Positions 1 to 7,215 of a DNA stretch of 16,898 bases are shown in pieces; position 1 is the stretch's first letter; each line of letters begins with the position of its first letter. The position numbers and the translations under genes were made by a program. This DNA comes from Pseudomonadota bacterium (GTDB lineage Bacteria; Pseudomonadota; Alphaproteobacteria; Rhizobiales; Xanthobacteraceae): positions 1 to 16,898 of the forward strand of contig JAFAFP010000225.1 in assembly GCA_023423415.1 (NCBI GenBank), given 5' to 3'. Below the pieces are notes generated by a model that saw only the letters and a list, made by a program, of their open reading frames with translations, was not told the origin of the DNA and did no database searches.

Positions 1-251
1 GGACGAATGGTGTTTGTCAGATGATCCTCGCGGGCAGCAGCAAATAGCATCGCCTCGGCATCCGGTCCCAGCGGCTTGGCGGCGCCGGAGAGCAGCACGT
101 GGCGAATGATCTCGGCGCCGGGCGATCCACCTGGTTCGCGCGTCAGTGTGGTCGCAATGCCGTGCGCCTTCAGGCGTTCGGCCAGGAGTTTAGCCTGTGT
201 CGATTTGCCAGTCCCCTCTCCCCCTTCGAAGGTGATGAACCTGCCACGCAT
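1..251 (-). CDS. tmk: Thymidylate kinase (dTMP kinase), N-terminal part, cut by window edge
   Basis: The first 83 residues of thymidylate kinase, which phosphorylates dTMP to dTDP in the cytoplasm for DNA synthesis. Translation from the ATG at 251 starts MRGRFITFEGGEGTGKSTQ, with the P-loop GGEGTGKST at residues 10–18, then the family's TREPGG segment (residues 37–42, dTMP-binding region) and GAEIIRHVLLSG. The reading frame stays open to the window edge, so the C-terminal lid and base-binding parts are missing here. It lies 30 bp downstream of the dacA-type gene on the same strand, and rlpA–dacA–tmk is a common gene order in Hyphomicrobiales, so cotranscription is likely. An AGAG Shine-Dalgarno core lies just upstream. 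The identification rests on the P-loop and TREPGG motifs and is secure. Confidence 0.93.
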   Translation of the reverse strand, partial: MRGRFITFEGGEGTGKSTQAKLLAERLKAHGIATTLTREPGGSPGAEIIRHVLLSGAAKPLGPDAEAMLFAAAREDHLTNTIR

Positions 252-281
252 TTGTAACTCTCTGAAGCTTTTGACGCGGCG

Positions 282-1517
282 TTATAGCTTTTTCAGCCCG
301 GCGCGAAACCAGCCGCCAACGATTTCGGTGATCGAGTCAGCCGCGCGCATATGAAGCGGCCCTTGGGCAATACTCTCGCCCGTCTGCAGCGGCACCTCCA
401 GCGCGACATTGTCGCCACGCCAAACCTTGAGTGTGCCAACCTGGGCACCCTGCTCAACCGGCACCCGCAACGGCCCTTGATAGACAACACGCGCAACAAT
501 CCGCTCGGTGCTGTTCTTCGGCACCAACAGCCGCACGGGCTTGCGGCCAGCCGCTTCCAGCGGCACGTAACGCTGTTCACCGCCAAAGACCCGGGCGTCG
601 CCGATCTTTTGTCCCTCTGCAAACAACACCCGCGATTCAAAACCATTGAACCCGAAATTGAGCAGTTTGCGCGCTTCATCGGCGCGTTCATTGGCCGTCT
701 TCAAGCCGTTCACGACCACGATCAGGCGCATGTTGTTCTGAACGGCCGACCCCACCAACCCGTAACCAGCCTCAGTGGTGAACCCCGTTTTCATGCCATC
801 GGCGCCGATATTCATCGCCAATAACGGATTGCGGTTCGACTGGCGGATCTTGTTCCAGGTGAAATCCTTCTCGCCGTACCACTTATAGAATTCCGGATAA
901 GTCGCGATGATGTGGCGGGCGAGCTTGGCGAGTTCGCGCGAGGTGACACGCTGGTTGGGATCGGGCAGTCCGGTCGGATTGGTGAAGTTCGATTGCGTCA
1001 GCCCCAGCTCTCTTGCGCGCGCATTCATCATCCGGACAAAGTTGTCCTCGTTGCCGGCAATGCCTTCCGCCAGTGCAATACAGGAGTCATTGCCCGACTG
1101 GATGATCGCGCCCTGCAAAAGATCCGACACCTTGATGCGGCTGTGAACCGGCGCGAACATGGTTGAACCGCCGGATGGCGCCCCGCCCTTGCGCCAGGCG
1201 TGCTCGCTGACCACAAATTCCTGGTCGAGCTTCAGATTGCCTTCCTTGATTTCGTGAAAGACCGTCTCCGCCGTCATCAACTTGGCGAGGCTGGCGGGCG
1301 CAACCAGGGTGTCGGCACTCTTCTCGAACAGAACCGTCCCGCTCTCGGCCTCGATCAGGATCGCATAGGGTGCCGCAGTCTGAAAACCGGCATCGTCCTT
1401 GGTTTTGCCACCGGCGATCGTGGCAGGAGCGGCGCGCAACGCACCGATGCTGCTACCGGCGACCGATACAGCGACGAGCGCTGCAATAGCGCACTGAAGG
1501 ATGGATTTTAGGTTCAT
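282..1517 (-). CDS. dacA: D-alanyl-D-alanine carboxypeptidase (PBP5/6 family, peptidase S11)
   Basis: A periplasmic, membrane-anchored low-molecular-weight penicillin-binding protein of 411 residues that removes the terminal D-Ala from peptidoglycan pentapeptides. All three catalytic motifs of the S11 family are visible: SLAK at residues 76–79 (nucleophile Ser76), SGN at 141–143 and KTG at 243–245. Residues 1–30 form a signal peptide (hydrophobic IAALVAVSVAG, then ALRAA). A beta-rich PBP5 C-terminal domain follows, and the end (GGWFRAGLKKL) looks like the amphipathic membrane anchor of this family. I chose the ATG at 1517 because it begins directly before the signal peptide; an in-frame start at 1550 would add 11 non-signal residues. 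It lies between rlpA and tmk on the same strand. The exact paralogue (dacA, dacC or dacF) cannot be fixed from sequence inspection. Confidence 0.92.
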   Translation of the reverse strand: MNLKSILQCAIAALVAVSVAGSSIGALRAAPATIAGGKTKDDAGFQTAAPYAILIEAESGTVLFEKSADTLVAPASLAKLMTAETVFHEIKEGNLKLDQEFVVSEHAWRKGGAPSGGSTMFAPVHSRIKVSDLLQGAIIQSGNDSCIALAEGIAGNEDNFVRMMNARARELGLTQSNFTNPTGLPDPNQRVTSRELAKLARHIIATYPEFYKWYGEKDFTWNKIRQSNRNPLLAMNIGADGMKTGFTTEAGYGLVGSAVQNNMRLIVVVNGLKTANERADEARKLLNFGFNGFESRVLFAEGQKIGDARVFGGEQRYVPLEAAGRKPVRLLVPKNSTERIVARVVYQGPLRVPVEQGAQVGTLKVWRGDNVALEVPLQTGESIAQGPLHMRAADSITEIVGGWFRAGLKKL

Positions 1518-1593
1518 CGTCCCGACATTCCCGGCGCGGCCCCCGCGCAAACGACGCCCCCGGAGTGAAGCCGGATTGTCAGGCCGGGATGCT

Positions 1594-2475
1594 CTAGTAA
1601 AGTCCGCGGCCGCTCATGTATCCGACGCGCATATCATAGCGCACGGGCTTGACGGCGGAAACCACCGGCCCGGACGTATCCGCAACCGCACGTCGCGAGC
1701 TGCGTTCGGCAGCCGTGACGTCCGTTAGTGAGGCGGAGACCGGTTCACCAAGGTTGTACGGACGGCCCATCGGTACCGGGACCTGTCCGGTTATGATGCC
1801 GCGTGTCCCACGCGTTGAATCAGAAAAATTGAGTTGCGGTTTTCCGACCGATGCGACCTGGATCGGCGCTGGCGCCGGTTCACCCTGACGTAGCGTGGCC
1901 ATGAGGCGCGTGTCGTCCGATCCCTCGAGCGATGCTCGGCCGATATATTCGACCTTCACGCGCGCAACACCCGTATTCTTAAAGTCGAGGAGCTGGGCGC
2001 TCTTGTGAGAAAGATCGATGACCCGGTTGCCGTGGAACGGGCCGCGGTCGTTGACGCGTACAACGAGCGATTTCTTGTTCGACAGGTTGGTGACGCGCAC
2101 ATAGGACGGCAACGGCAAAGTCGGGTGCGCCGCCGTGATCGATTCCATGTCGAAGACTTCACCATTGGCGGTAAGGCGGCCGTGGAAATCGGTGCCGTAC
2201 CAGGATGCCAGGCCCTCGGTCTTATAGTTGGCGTCCTCAACCGGATTATAGGTGCGTCCCGCCACCACGTAAGGCTTGCCGACTCGATAGACCCCGCCAC
2301 CCTTCGGTGCGCGCTCGCCGAGTTCCACAACGCGCGGGCTGGCGGGCACACCGTATTTCGGGTCGATCTTGCGAGCGAACTTGTCCGTGGCCGAACAATT
2401 GGCCAGCGCCAGACACGCCGTCGAGACAGCAATCATCCGAATCGCGCGCGATCCGTTCCCCCGAATTGCCGGCAT
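1594..2475 (-). CDS. rlpA: RlpA-family lipoprotein, septal-ring type lytic transglycosylase, no SPOR domain seen
   Basis: An outer-membrane lipoprotein of 293 residues in the rare lipoprotein A family; characterised members cleave denuded glycan strands at the septum or bind peptidoglycan. The N-terminus has a short positively charged region, a hydrophobic stretch and the lipobox LANC (residues 24–27, Cys27 lipidated). The double-psi beta-barrel domain covers about residues 88–178 and carries the family signatures GLASWYG, HGRLTANGE, AAHPTLPLPS and VRVNDRGPF (Asp143 is the conserved acidic residue). The C-terminal 110 residues are low-complexity and show no SPOR repeat, unlike E. coli RlpA. 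The ATG at 2475 has GGGGA a few bases upstream; Met14 (2436) is a possible alternative. It is probably the first gene of rlpA–dacA–tmk. Confidence 0.9.
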   Translation of the reverse strand: MPAIRGNGSRAIRMIAVSTACLALANCSATDKFARKIDPKYGVPASPRVVELGERAPKGGGVYRVGKPYVVAGRTYNPVEDANYKTEGLASWYGTDFHGRLTANGEVFDMESITAAHPTLPLPSYVRVTNLSNKKSLVVRVNDRGPFHGNRVIDLSHKSAQLLDFKNTGVARVKVEYIGRASLEGSDDTRLMATLRQGEPAPAPIQVASVGKPQLNFSDSTRGTRGIITGQVPVPMGRPYNLGEPVSASLTDVTAAERSSRRAVADTSGPVVSAVKPVRYDMRVGYMSGRGLY

Positions 2476-2672
2476 TCCGTCCCCAAAAACGTCCCAAGAG
2501 CACCCCTGCCCTCATTCACCATAGCGTGACTGGCGCAACACGCAAATGGTCGGCTTGCTTCATTGGTTAACGCGGCCTTTTCATCGGAGGCTGACGAGGC
2601 CCGGTTTTGGATCTGAAAAGTACTGCACTCAGACTTGCAATGACTGCAGCCATCCCTCATTGAAACCGCAAC

Positions 2673-2762
2673 GGAAGGGTGGCCGAGTGGTTTAAGGCAG
2701 CGGTCTTGAAAACCGCCGTGCCCGCAAGGGTACCGTGAGTTCGAATCTCACCCCTTCCGCCA
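2673..2762 (+). tRNA. tRNA-Ser (anticodon UGA)
   Basis: A 90-nt class II tRNA with encoded CCA. The acceptor stem GGAAGGG (2673–2679) pairs fully with CCCTTCC (2752–2758), followed by discriminator G and CCA. The anticodon stem GCGGT (2700–2704) pairs with ACCGC (2712–2716) around the loop CTTGAAA, giving anticodon TGA at 2707–2709, which reads UCA serine codons. The T-loop GTTCGAATC and the long variable arm (GTGCCCGCAAGGGTAC region) fit serine tRNA. No integrase or direct repeat of its 3' end is seen nearby, so there is no sign that it serves as an attachment site. Confidence 0.97.
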
Positions 2763-2970
2763 TTAGCGCTGCAGCCTGCAGGCGCGGTCCTGCCAATGAC
2801 TGCCAACCACCCGCAGCCGTCATATCTAGGGCAACGGTCTTGGAAGGATGTGCAGCGCGAAATTAATTATACGCTGCAAACTGTACTTTGTGTTGAAATT
2901 GCAACAGCTTTTCGCCTGCGATGGCGGTACATTGCATACAATCGGTTGTTTTGGTGGATGGGGGAAATTG

Positions 2971-3765
2971 GTGCGAATATTTTCACGCATTACATCCTTG
3001 GCTTCCTTGGCCGCAGTCGGATTGCTCATCGCCGGTCCGGCAAATTCAGCCGATATCGCACGCCCGGTCTACAAGGCAGCTCCGCCCCCTATCGCGACCT
3101 TCAGCTGGTCCGGCCTCTATGTTGGCGGCCATGCCGGCGCAGCCTGGACCGACTTTGACAGCCGCTGGGACCCCTTACCGTCCGCAGCAGCGTTCACCGC
3201 GCAAACCCAGTCCCATGGCGTCAGCGACACGGCCTTCGTCGGTGGCGCGCTGATCGGCTACAACTGGCAATTTCAGCAATGGGTGCTCGGCGTCGAAGGT
3301 GACTGGTCCTGGAGCGGTTTGAAGGGCACGTCCAGCCAGACTTGGCTTTCAACCCTCCCCGGCGTCGCTCTCGATGGCGTCACCACCGTTGAGCAGGAGG
3401 TGAACTGGCTCGCGACCGTCCGGGGACGCTTGGGCTACCTCATCACGCCGCAGGCCCTGGTTTATTTCACCGGCGGTGCTGCCTGGGCCGATATCGATTA
3501 CCGGGCGATCGCGCGGCAAGCGAGCAACAACTATGATGCCTCCGCGTCACTTTCGGATACCGCAAGCGGCTACACGCTCGGGGGCGGCCTCGAATGGGCT
3601 TTTTATGGCAACTGGCTCCTGCGCGCCGAGTACCTCTATTATAATCTCAGCAGCAGTCAGTCCGTGGTGGCACAGGCCGACCTTTATCCTGGCTTCCCGT
3701 CAGGCTTCTCCTGGGACGACCTGAAAATTCACACCGTCCGCGGCGGTTTGAGCTACAAGTTCTAG
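2971..3765 (+). CDS. Small outer-membrane beta-barrel protein (Omp25/RopB-like porin family)
   Basis: A 264-residue exported protein of the small OmpA-like/Omp25 beta-barrel family abundant in Hyphomicrobiales outer membranes; a precise function is not known. I start it at the GTG at 2971, because this gives a clean signal peptide (MRIFSRITSLASLAAVGLL… with cleavage after ANSA) and has GGGGGAA a few bases upstream. A longer reading from 2848 would place about 41 odd residues before the signal. The mature protein begins ADIARPVYKAAPPP, then the typical WSGLYVGGHAGAAW first strand. Alternating aromatic/glycine strands follow (VLGVEGDWSWSG, LVYFTGGAAWAD, YTLGGGLEWAF, WLLRAEYLYYNL), and it ends with HTVRGGLSYKF, the usual final strand with C-terminal Phe. 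It is monocistronic by appearance. Confidence 0.85.
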   Translation: MRIFSRITSLASLAAVGLLIAGPANSADIARPVYKAAPPPIATFSWSGLYVGGHAGAAWTDFDSRWDPLPSAAAFTAQTQSHGVSDTAFVGGALIGYNWQFQQWVLGVEGDWSWSGLKGTSSQTWLSTLPGVALDGVTTVEQEVNWLATVRGRLGYLITPQALVYFTGGAAWADIDYRAIARQASNNYDASASLSDTASGYTLGGGLEWAFYGNWLLRAEYLYYNLSSSQSVVAQADLYPGFPSGFSWDDLKIHTVRGGLSYKF

Positions 3766-3850
3766 AGTTGTTTTGGAGCAAACCGCCACCGGTTCGCGTG
3801 AAGGAGACACGTCCTGGTGCTACGGTCTTGATTCTATCAAAGCCGAAGGG

Positions 3851-3880
3851 CTCTCTAGACTGAGAGAGGCGCGATAGCGC
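3851..3880. other. Two adjacent small hairpins between the OMP gene and yccF
   Basis: CTCTCT (3851–3856) and AGAGAG (3863–3868) form a perfect 6-bp inverted repeat around a 6-nt loop. It is followed immediately by GCGC-GATA-GCGC (3869–3880), a second compact hairpin. They sit in the 173-bp gap between the beta-barrel gene and yccF. Neither is followed by a T-run, so they may be weak termination or mRNA 3'-end structures for the upstream gene, or part of the yccF leader. This is read from the sequence only. Confidence 0.3.
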
Positions 3881-3938
3881 GCCAGCCGCTTCAGGATCGA
3901 CAGCATTTGGCCTGCGCGAGTGGCAGAGGTAATCCTCG

Positions 3939-4346
3939 ATGTCGTTGTTCTCTCTTCTTCTCAATGTTCTCTGGATCGCCTTCGGCGGTCTCTGGATGGC
4001 CGTTGGCTGGCTGATCGCCGCCGCGATCATGGCGATCACCATCATCGGCATCCCCTGGGCGCGCGCCGCCTTCAACATCGCGTTGTATACGTTCCTGCCG
4101 TTCGGACAGACAGCGGTGTCCCGCGACACCTATTTCGGACGCGAGGATATCGGGACTGGCGCACTGGGAGTGATCGGAAACATCATCTGGTTCTTGCTTG
4201 CGGGTTGGTGGCTGGCGCTCGCCCATCTCATCACGGCGATCGGTCTTGCGATCACGATCATCGGCATTCCGTTCGCGTGGGCGCATCTCAAGCTGGCCGG
4301 CATGGCGCTATGGCCAATCGGCAAGATGATCGTCTTGAAAGAATAA
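3939..4346 (+). CDS. yccF: YccF-domain inner-membrane protein
   Basis: A 135-residue integral membrane protein of the YccF family. It contains two copies of the YccF domain: the first around residues 1–58 (LNVLWIAFGG…AITIIGIPWARAAFNIALY) and the second around residues 65–130 (GVIGNIIWFLLAGWWLALAHLITAIGLAITIIGIPFAWAHLKLAG). The repeated TIIGIP(W/F)A core is the family hallmark, with conserved FGGLW/LAGWW segments and three or four hydrophobic membrane segments. The ATG at 3939 follows AGAGG at a 9-nt spacing. The family has no firmly assigned biochemical function. It stands between an outer-membrane protein gene upstream and a convergent small gene downstream, so context gives no clue. Confidence 0.88.
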   Translation: MSLFSLLLNVLWIAFGGLWMAVGWLIAAAIMAITIIGIPWARAAFNIALYTFLPFGQTAVSRDTYFGREDIGTGALGVIGNIIWFLLAGWWLALAHLITAIGLAITIIGIPFAWAHLKLAGMALWPIGKMIVLKE

Positions 4347-4365
4347 GGCGAACGATCCACACGCT

Positions 4366-4387
4366 CCCGGCAGCCGAACCTGCCGGG
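4366..4387. terminator. Candidate bidirectional terminator hairpin between convergent genes
   Basis: CCCGGCAG (4366–4373) and CTGCCGGG (4380–4387) form a perfect 8-bp GC-rich stem with a 6-nt loop. It sits in the 88-bp gap between the end of yccF and the end of the minus-strand small gene. There is no clear U-tract on either side, so it could be a weak intrinsic terminator or an RNA 3'-end protecting hairpin. Confidence 0.5.
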
Positions 4388-4434
4388 CTCTGCGGTCAAA
4401 CGCTAAAGACCAAAAACACACCGTCAGCGATTGT

Positions 4435-4722
4435 CTACGCGGCGGCCTTGTTCTTGATCGCACCGATAACGGCGGTGAGAATCGCACCGCCCGCGCCGCC
4501 GGCAATGATCTGCGAGATCACACCGCCGACCGACAGATTGCCCGCTTGAGCGGCCGCGGTCACAGCCGGCATCACTGCGGTCACGATCTGACCTAGAACG
4601 CCACCGCCGACCAATCCTGCAATGATATTGCCGATCATGCCGAGATCGAATGTCGGTGACGATTTGCCAGCGCCGACTCCACCCAGCGCACCCGAGATCA
4701 GATTGATGAGAATCTGTTCCAA
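4435..4722 (-). CDS. Small glycine-rich hydrophobic protein of unknown function
   Basis: A 95-residue protein that I do not recognise as a named family. It is almost free of charged residues and is built of Gly/Ala/Ile/Val helical stretches: LINLISGALGGVGAG, LGMIGNIIAGLVGGGVLGQIV, then SVGGVISQIIAGGAGGAILTAVIGAIKNKAAA at the C-terminus. The spacing of glycines (GG pairs every 4–5 residues) resembles glycine-zipper membrane or surface peptides. No cleavable signal peptide is obvious. The gene is supported by a good ribosome-binding site (GGGAGG, 7 nt before the ATG at 4722) and by its convergent position with yccF across a hairpin. Short Gly-rich proteins of this kind occur in many alphaproteobacteria, but I give no function. 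Confidence 0.6.
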   Translation of the reverse strand: MEQILINLISGALGGVGAGKSSPTFDLGMIGNIIAGLVGGGVLGQIVTAVMPAVTAAAQAGNLSVGGVISQIIAGGAGGAILTAVIGAIKNKAAA

Positions 4723-4925
4723 GCCAGCCTCCCGTTGCCAATCACGACTCTCGAAGAATACACCTTCGGCTGAAATCGGTCGAGATGGCGATGGCTGTGT
4801 TGCACAGCACTTAGAATGCGCCGTGTTACGAAGAGGTATCGTGATGCACCATCCGCATCAAAAGCAATCGAGTGACCAGCGACCGGATTTTAAAAACGTA
4901 GGAGCAAGCTCACGCGATTGATCAT

Positions 4926-5627
4926 TCATGATCCGAAATATGCGTGACGAATTTGCTCGCGATTCAAATCATTCGGGTGGCCCGTCAACGACAGCCGCCC
5001 CTCCTGAAAACAATAAACGCGATCAGCTACTTTCAGCGCCTGGACAATGTCCTGCTCGACGACGATCACGCTCGTGCCGCTTTGCTTGATGCGCGGCAGC
5101 GCTGCATAGATGTCCCTGATCACGATCGGCGCGAGGCCGAGGCTGATCTCATCACACAACAACACGCGGGGATTGGAAATCAGAGCACGGCCGATCGCCG
5201 CCATCTGTTGCTGCCCGCCGGACAAAGTCGTGCTGATGGCGTGACGGCGTTCGCGCAGGACTGGAAATAGCCGGTAGATTTCCTCGAGCGACCATGGTCC
5301 CTCCGCTTGCCGGCTGTCTCGGCCAATCAGCAGATTCTCTTCGACTGTGAGAGACGGAAACAGCCTGCGCCCTTCCGGCACCAGCGAGATGCCGAGCTTC
5401 ATTACGTTTGCTGCAGGCATTGCGCCGATGGCTTTGCCATCGAAGATAACGCTTTCCGGATCGTTGGGGAGCAATCCGGCAAGGGATTTCAGATAAGTGG
5501 ATTTGCCCGCGCCATTGGCGCCGATGATCGCTACCGTTTCGCCAGCAGCAAGCATCGTGTCGATGCCATACAACGCCTGGAAATCGCCGTAGAACGCTTT
5601 CAGGGAACGGGTTTCCAGCAGGATCAT
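4926..5627 (-). CDS. livF: ABC transporter ATP-binding protein, LivF-like (branched-chain amino acid type), orphan
   Basis: A 233-residue cytoplasmic ABC ATPase with the size and sequence of LivF, one of the two ATPases of HAAT-type amino-acid/amide importers. Visible elements: N-terminal LETRSLKAFYGDFQALYG, Walker A GANGAGKST, Q-loop region around LVPEGRRLFPSLTVEENL (a LivF hallmark), ABC signature LSGGQQQM, Walker B VLLCDE with catalytic Glu, and the LivF-type IVVEQDI H-loop region in which the usual histidine after VEQD is not evident. The ATG at 5627 fits the family start and has GAGAGG 6 nt upstream; an in-frame TTG at 5672 would overlap the soxT stop codon. It follows soxT by 41 nt on the same strand. 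No livG, livH, livM or binding-protein gene is in the window, so its partners must lie elsewhere or it works differently. Confidence 0.85.
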   Translation of the reverse strand: MILLETRSLKAFYGDFQALYGIDTMLAAGETVAIIGANGAGKSTYLKSLAGLLPNDPESVIFDGKAIGAMPAANVMKLGISLVPEGRRLFPSLTVEENLLIGRDSRQAEGPWSLEEIYRLFPVLRERRHAISTTLSGGQQQMAAIGRALISNPRVLLCDEISLGLAPIVIRDIYAALPRIKQSGTSVIVVEQDIVQALKVADRVYCFQEGRLSLTGHPNDLNREQIRHAYFGS

Positions 5628-5668
5628 CGCATACCTCTCAGGCCTGAGGGCAACGCAATGACTCTGCC

Positions 5669-6805
5669 TCAAGGCTCCGTGCAGCTTACGCGAGTGACGA
5701 TGCCCTTGCCAGCGGTCGCGCCGACTGCATTGGCCAGCAACGGATCAGGCGCCGTCCGCCCGCGTTCCACGATCCAGTACAGACCAATCCGAGCGCCAAG
5801 AACAATCGACACCAGCGCAATGACCGAACCGACCGACAATGTCGACACGCCAGTCACGCCCTGCCCGATGGTGCAACCCAGTGCGGTAATGCCGCCAAAG
5901 CCCATCAGGAAGGCACCAACGAGCCGACGCTTCAGGTCGGCCGCATTTGCCGGGATCTGCCAGCGGAATGTGCCATCGGTGATCGCCGCAATGAACGCGC
6001 CGGCGATGAAACCGATGACCGCGCCGATCGGGAAGTCGAGCTGCAACGCCGTCGACAGCATGAAGTAAAGGACAGTCTCGCCGAGCGGTCCAACGAAGGT
6101 GAAGGATTCAATGCGGCGCGTGTCGAATGAATCGTAACCGACCACACCTGTCGCCCACCAGCCGAGCGCGACGATCAGACCAATCAAAATGCCGGTCACG
6201 GCGAAGCGCGGCGTCGCGCGAAAACCGCGATGCATGAAGGCGAAGACGGCAATGGCAAGTCCGATCACGACAGCCGCGATCGTGACCGCACTGCCGCTCA
6301 AGCCGGCCAGTTCCGGCAGACGCTGCGTCCCCGACGAGCCGAGATTGACGGCGAGCGGATCTGTGACCGCAACACGCACCATGCCGGTGAGCCCGCGCAT
6401 CGTCATCATCGCCGTGACGCCCATCACTAGGAACGTGATGACCGCGCGCAAGTCGCCGCCGCCGATCTGCCGCAGCGTGCCCATGCCGCAAGTGCCGTTG
6501 AGTGCCATGCCGAAGCCGAAGATCAAACCGCCGATGATCAGGCCGCCGAGTTCGAGACGCGAGCCGGTATAGATCGATTTGGTGAGATCCAGTTCGCCCC
6601 AGACTTCGAGCAGATGCACGCCGATGATGGCGACGCCGATGGCAAGCAGCCAGGTGCGCAGGCGGCGCGTGTCGTTGGCGTAAACTGAATCCTCGATCGC
6701 GCCGAGCGTACAGAAGCGGCCGCGCCGCGCCACGAAACCAAACGCGGCGCCGAGACCAAGCCCCAGCAGCAGGCGCAACACGTTGAGAGGAAGATCGTCA
6801 AGCAT
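5669..6805 (-). CDS. soxT: YeeE/YedE-family sulfur-compound transporter (SoxT-like)
   Basis: A polytopic inner-membrane protein (378 residues from the ATG at 6805) of the YeeE/YedE family; characterised members (TsuA/YeeE) import thiosulfate, and relatives in sox loci are called SoxT. The three conserved cysteine motifs are present: GRFC near residue 32, NGTCGMGTL near 106 and ALGCTIGQGVTG near 311. In TsuA such cysteines line the path of the substrate. The protein is a duplicated family repeat (GxxFGFxxRRGRFC…; GFGMALNGTCGMG / GFGGITALGCTIGQG) with about nine or ten hydrophobic helices. ATG 6805 is preferred because GGGG lies 7 nt upstream; an in-frame TTG two codons earlier is too close to it. 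It is 12 nt downstream of the arsR-type repressor gene, so it is in the same operon and is a likely target of that regulator. Confidence 0.87.
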   Translation of the reverse strand: MLDDLPLNVLRLLLGLGLGAAFGFVARRGRFCTLGAIEDSVYANDTRRLRTWLLAIGVAIIGVHLLEVWGELDLTKSIYTGSRLELGGLIIGGLIFGFGMALNGTCGMGTLRQIGGGDLRAVITFLVMGVTAMMTMRGLTGMVRVAVTDPLAVNLGSSGTQRLPELAGLSGSAVTIAAVVIGLAIAVFAFMHRGFRATPRFAVTGILIGLIVALGWWATGVVGYDSFDTRRIESFTFVGPLGETVLYFMLSTALQLDFPIGAVIGFIAGAFIAAITDGTFRWQIPANAADLKRRLVGAFLMGFGGITALGCTIGQGVTGVSTLSVGSVIALVSIVLGARIGLYWIVERGRTAPDPLLANAVGATAGKGIVTRVSCTEP

Positions 6806-6817
6806 CGTCAAGCCCCG

Positions 6818-7165
6818 TCACCGCGCTTGCGGAGCGCAGAATGCCGAATGAAGCGCCTCGATCACCTGCCGGACCTCGGGACGCGCCAGCGTGTAGTAGA
6901 TGTTCTTGCCGTCGCGGCGGGTTTCGACCAGATCGTCAGCGCGCAGGCGCGCGAGCTGCTGTGACACCGCCGGCTGCCGGAGCTTCAGCAATTGCTCAAT
7001 TTCGGTCACCGATTTCTCGCCCTCGGTGAGCAGGCACAAAATAACCAGCCGCGACTCGTGCGACAGCGCTTTCAGGAATTCGCTGGCCTTCTTGGCATTC
7101 TCAAGCAGCTCATCGAGATCCAGATCGGCCTTTTTCGGCTTACGGGCCAGCACGGTGGTGACCAT
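6818..7165 (-). CDS. soxR: ArsR-family repressor of the SoxR/SqrR/BigR persulfide-sensor type
   Basis: A 115-residue winged-helix ArsR-type regulator. The helix-turn-helix is in SVTEIEQLLKLRQPAVSQQLARLRADDLVETRRDG (about residues 52–86), with the wing at KNIYYTL. Metal-type ArsR cysteine boxes (ELCVCDL) are absent. Instead there are exactly two cysteines, Cys44 (VILCLL) and Cys110 (SAFCAPQ), 66 residues apart. This is the spacing of the redox pair in SqrR (Cys41/Cys107) and BigR, which form a tetrasulfide with persulfides and release DNA. SoxR of sox clusters belongs to the same group. The start ATG 7165 has CGGAG 8 nt upstream. The 83 bp in front of it hold two inverted repeats suited to autoregulation. 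It heads or sits within a soxS–soxR–soxT–livF unit. The sulfur-sensing role is inferred from the cysteine spacing and context. Confidence 0.85.
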   Translation of the reverse strand: MVTTVLARKPKKADLDLDELLENAKKASEFLKALSHESRLVILCLLTEGEKSVTEIEQLLKLRQPAVSQQLARLRADDLVETRRDGKNIYYTLARPEVRQVIEALHSAFCAPQAR

Positions 7166-7189
7166 TGCGATCGCTCCGGGTTATGAGCG

Positions 7190-7215
7190 AATACATGCGC
7201 CATCTTGCAAGTATT
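7190..7215. promoter_or_regulatory. Candidate SoxR-type operator upstream of the repressor gene
   Basis: An imperfect inverted repeat AATACATGC (7190–7198), 8-nt spacer, GCAAGTATT (7207–7215); 8 of 9 arm positions are symmetric. It lies 24 bp before the repressor's ATG, where binding would block its own transcription. The left arm and part of the spacer/right arm (AATACATGC-N4-TCTTGCA) recur identically in the soxA–soxY intergenic region at 10490. N8-spaced inverted repeats are typical of operators of SqrR/BigR-type repressors. Binding itself is inferred. Confidence 0.6.

Noticed and set aside
2673..2762. tRNA-Ser as an integration site for an island carrying the sox cluster
   Set aside because: There is no integrase and no repeat of the tRNA 3' end in the window, and housekeeping-type genes lie on both sides of the tRNA.
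4622..4921. A plus-strand frame of 99 codons in the gap between the Gly-rich gene and livF
   Set aside because: Its first third is antisense to the Gly-rich gene and the remainder has no recognisable domain. A 25-codon version from an internal ATG has only a weak ribosome-binding site.
4920..4933. GATCAT-TC-ATGATC inverted repeat at the end of livF as a terminator
   Set aside because: The stem is 6 bp and AT-rich, the spacer is only 2 nt and no T-run follows.
7190..7215. Sigma-54 or standard -35/-10 promoter explanation for the shared AATACATGC element
   Set aside because: There is no GG-N10-GC pattern, and TTGCAA and TGTATT on the minus strand are only about 9 nt apart, too close for a sigma-70 promoter. 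The symmetry fits an operator better.
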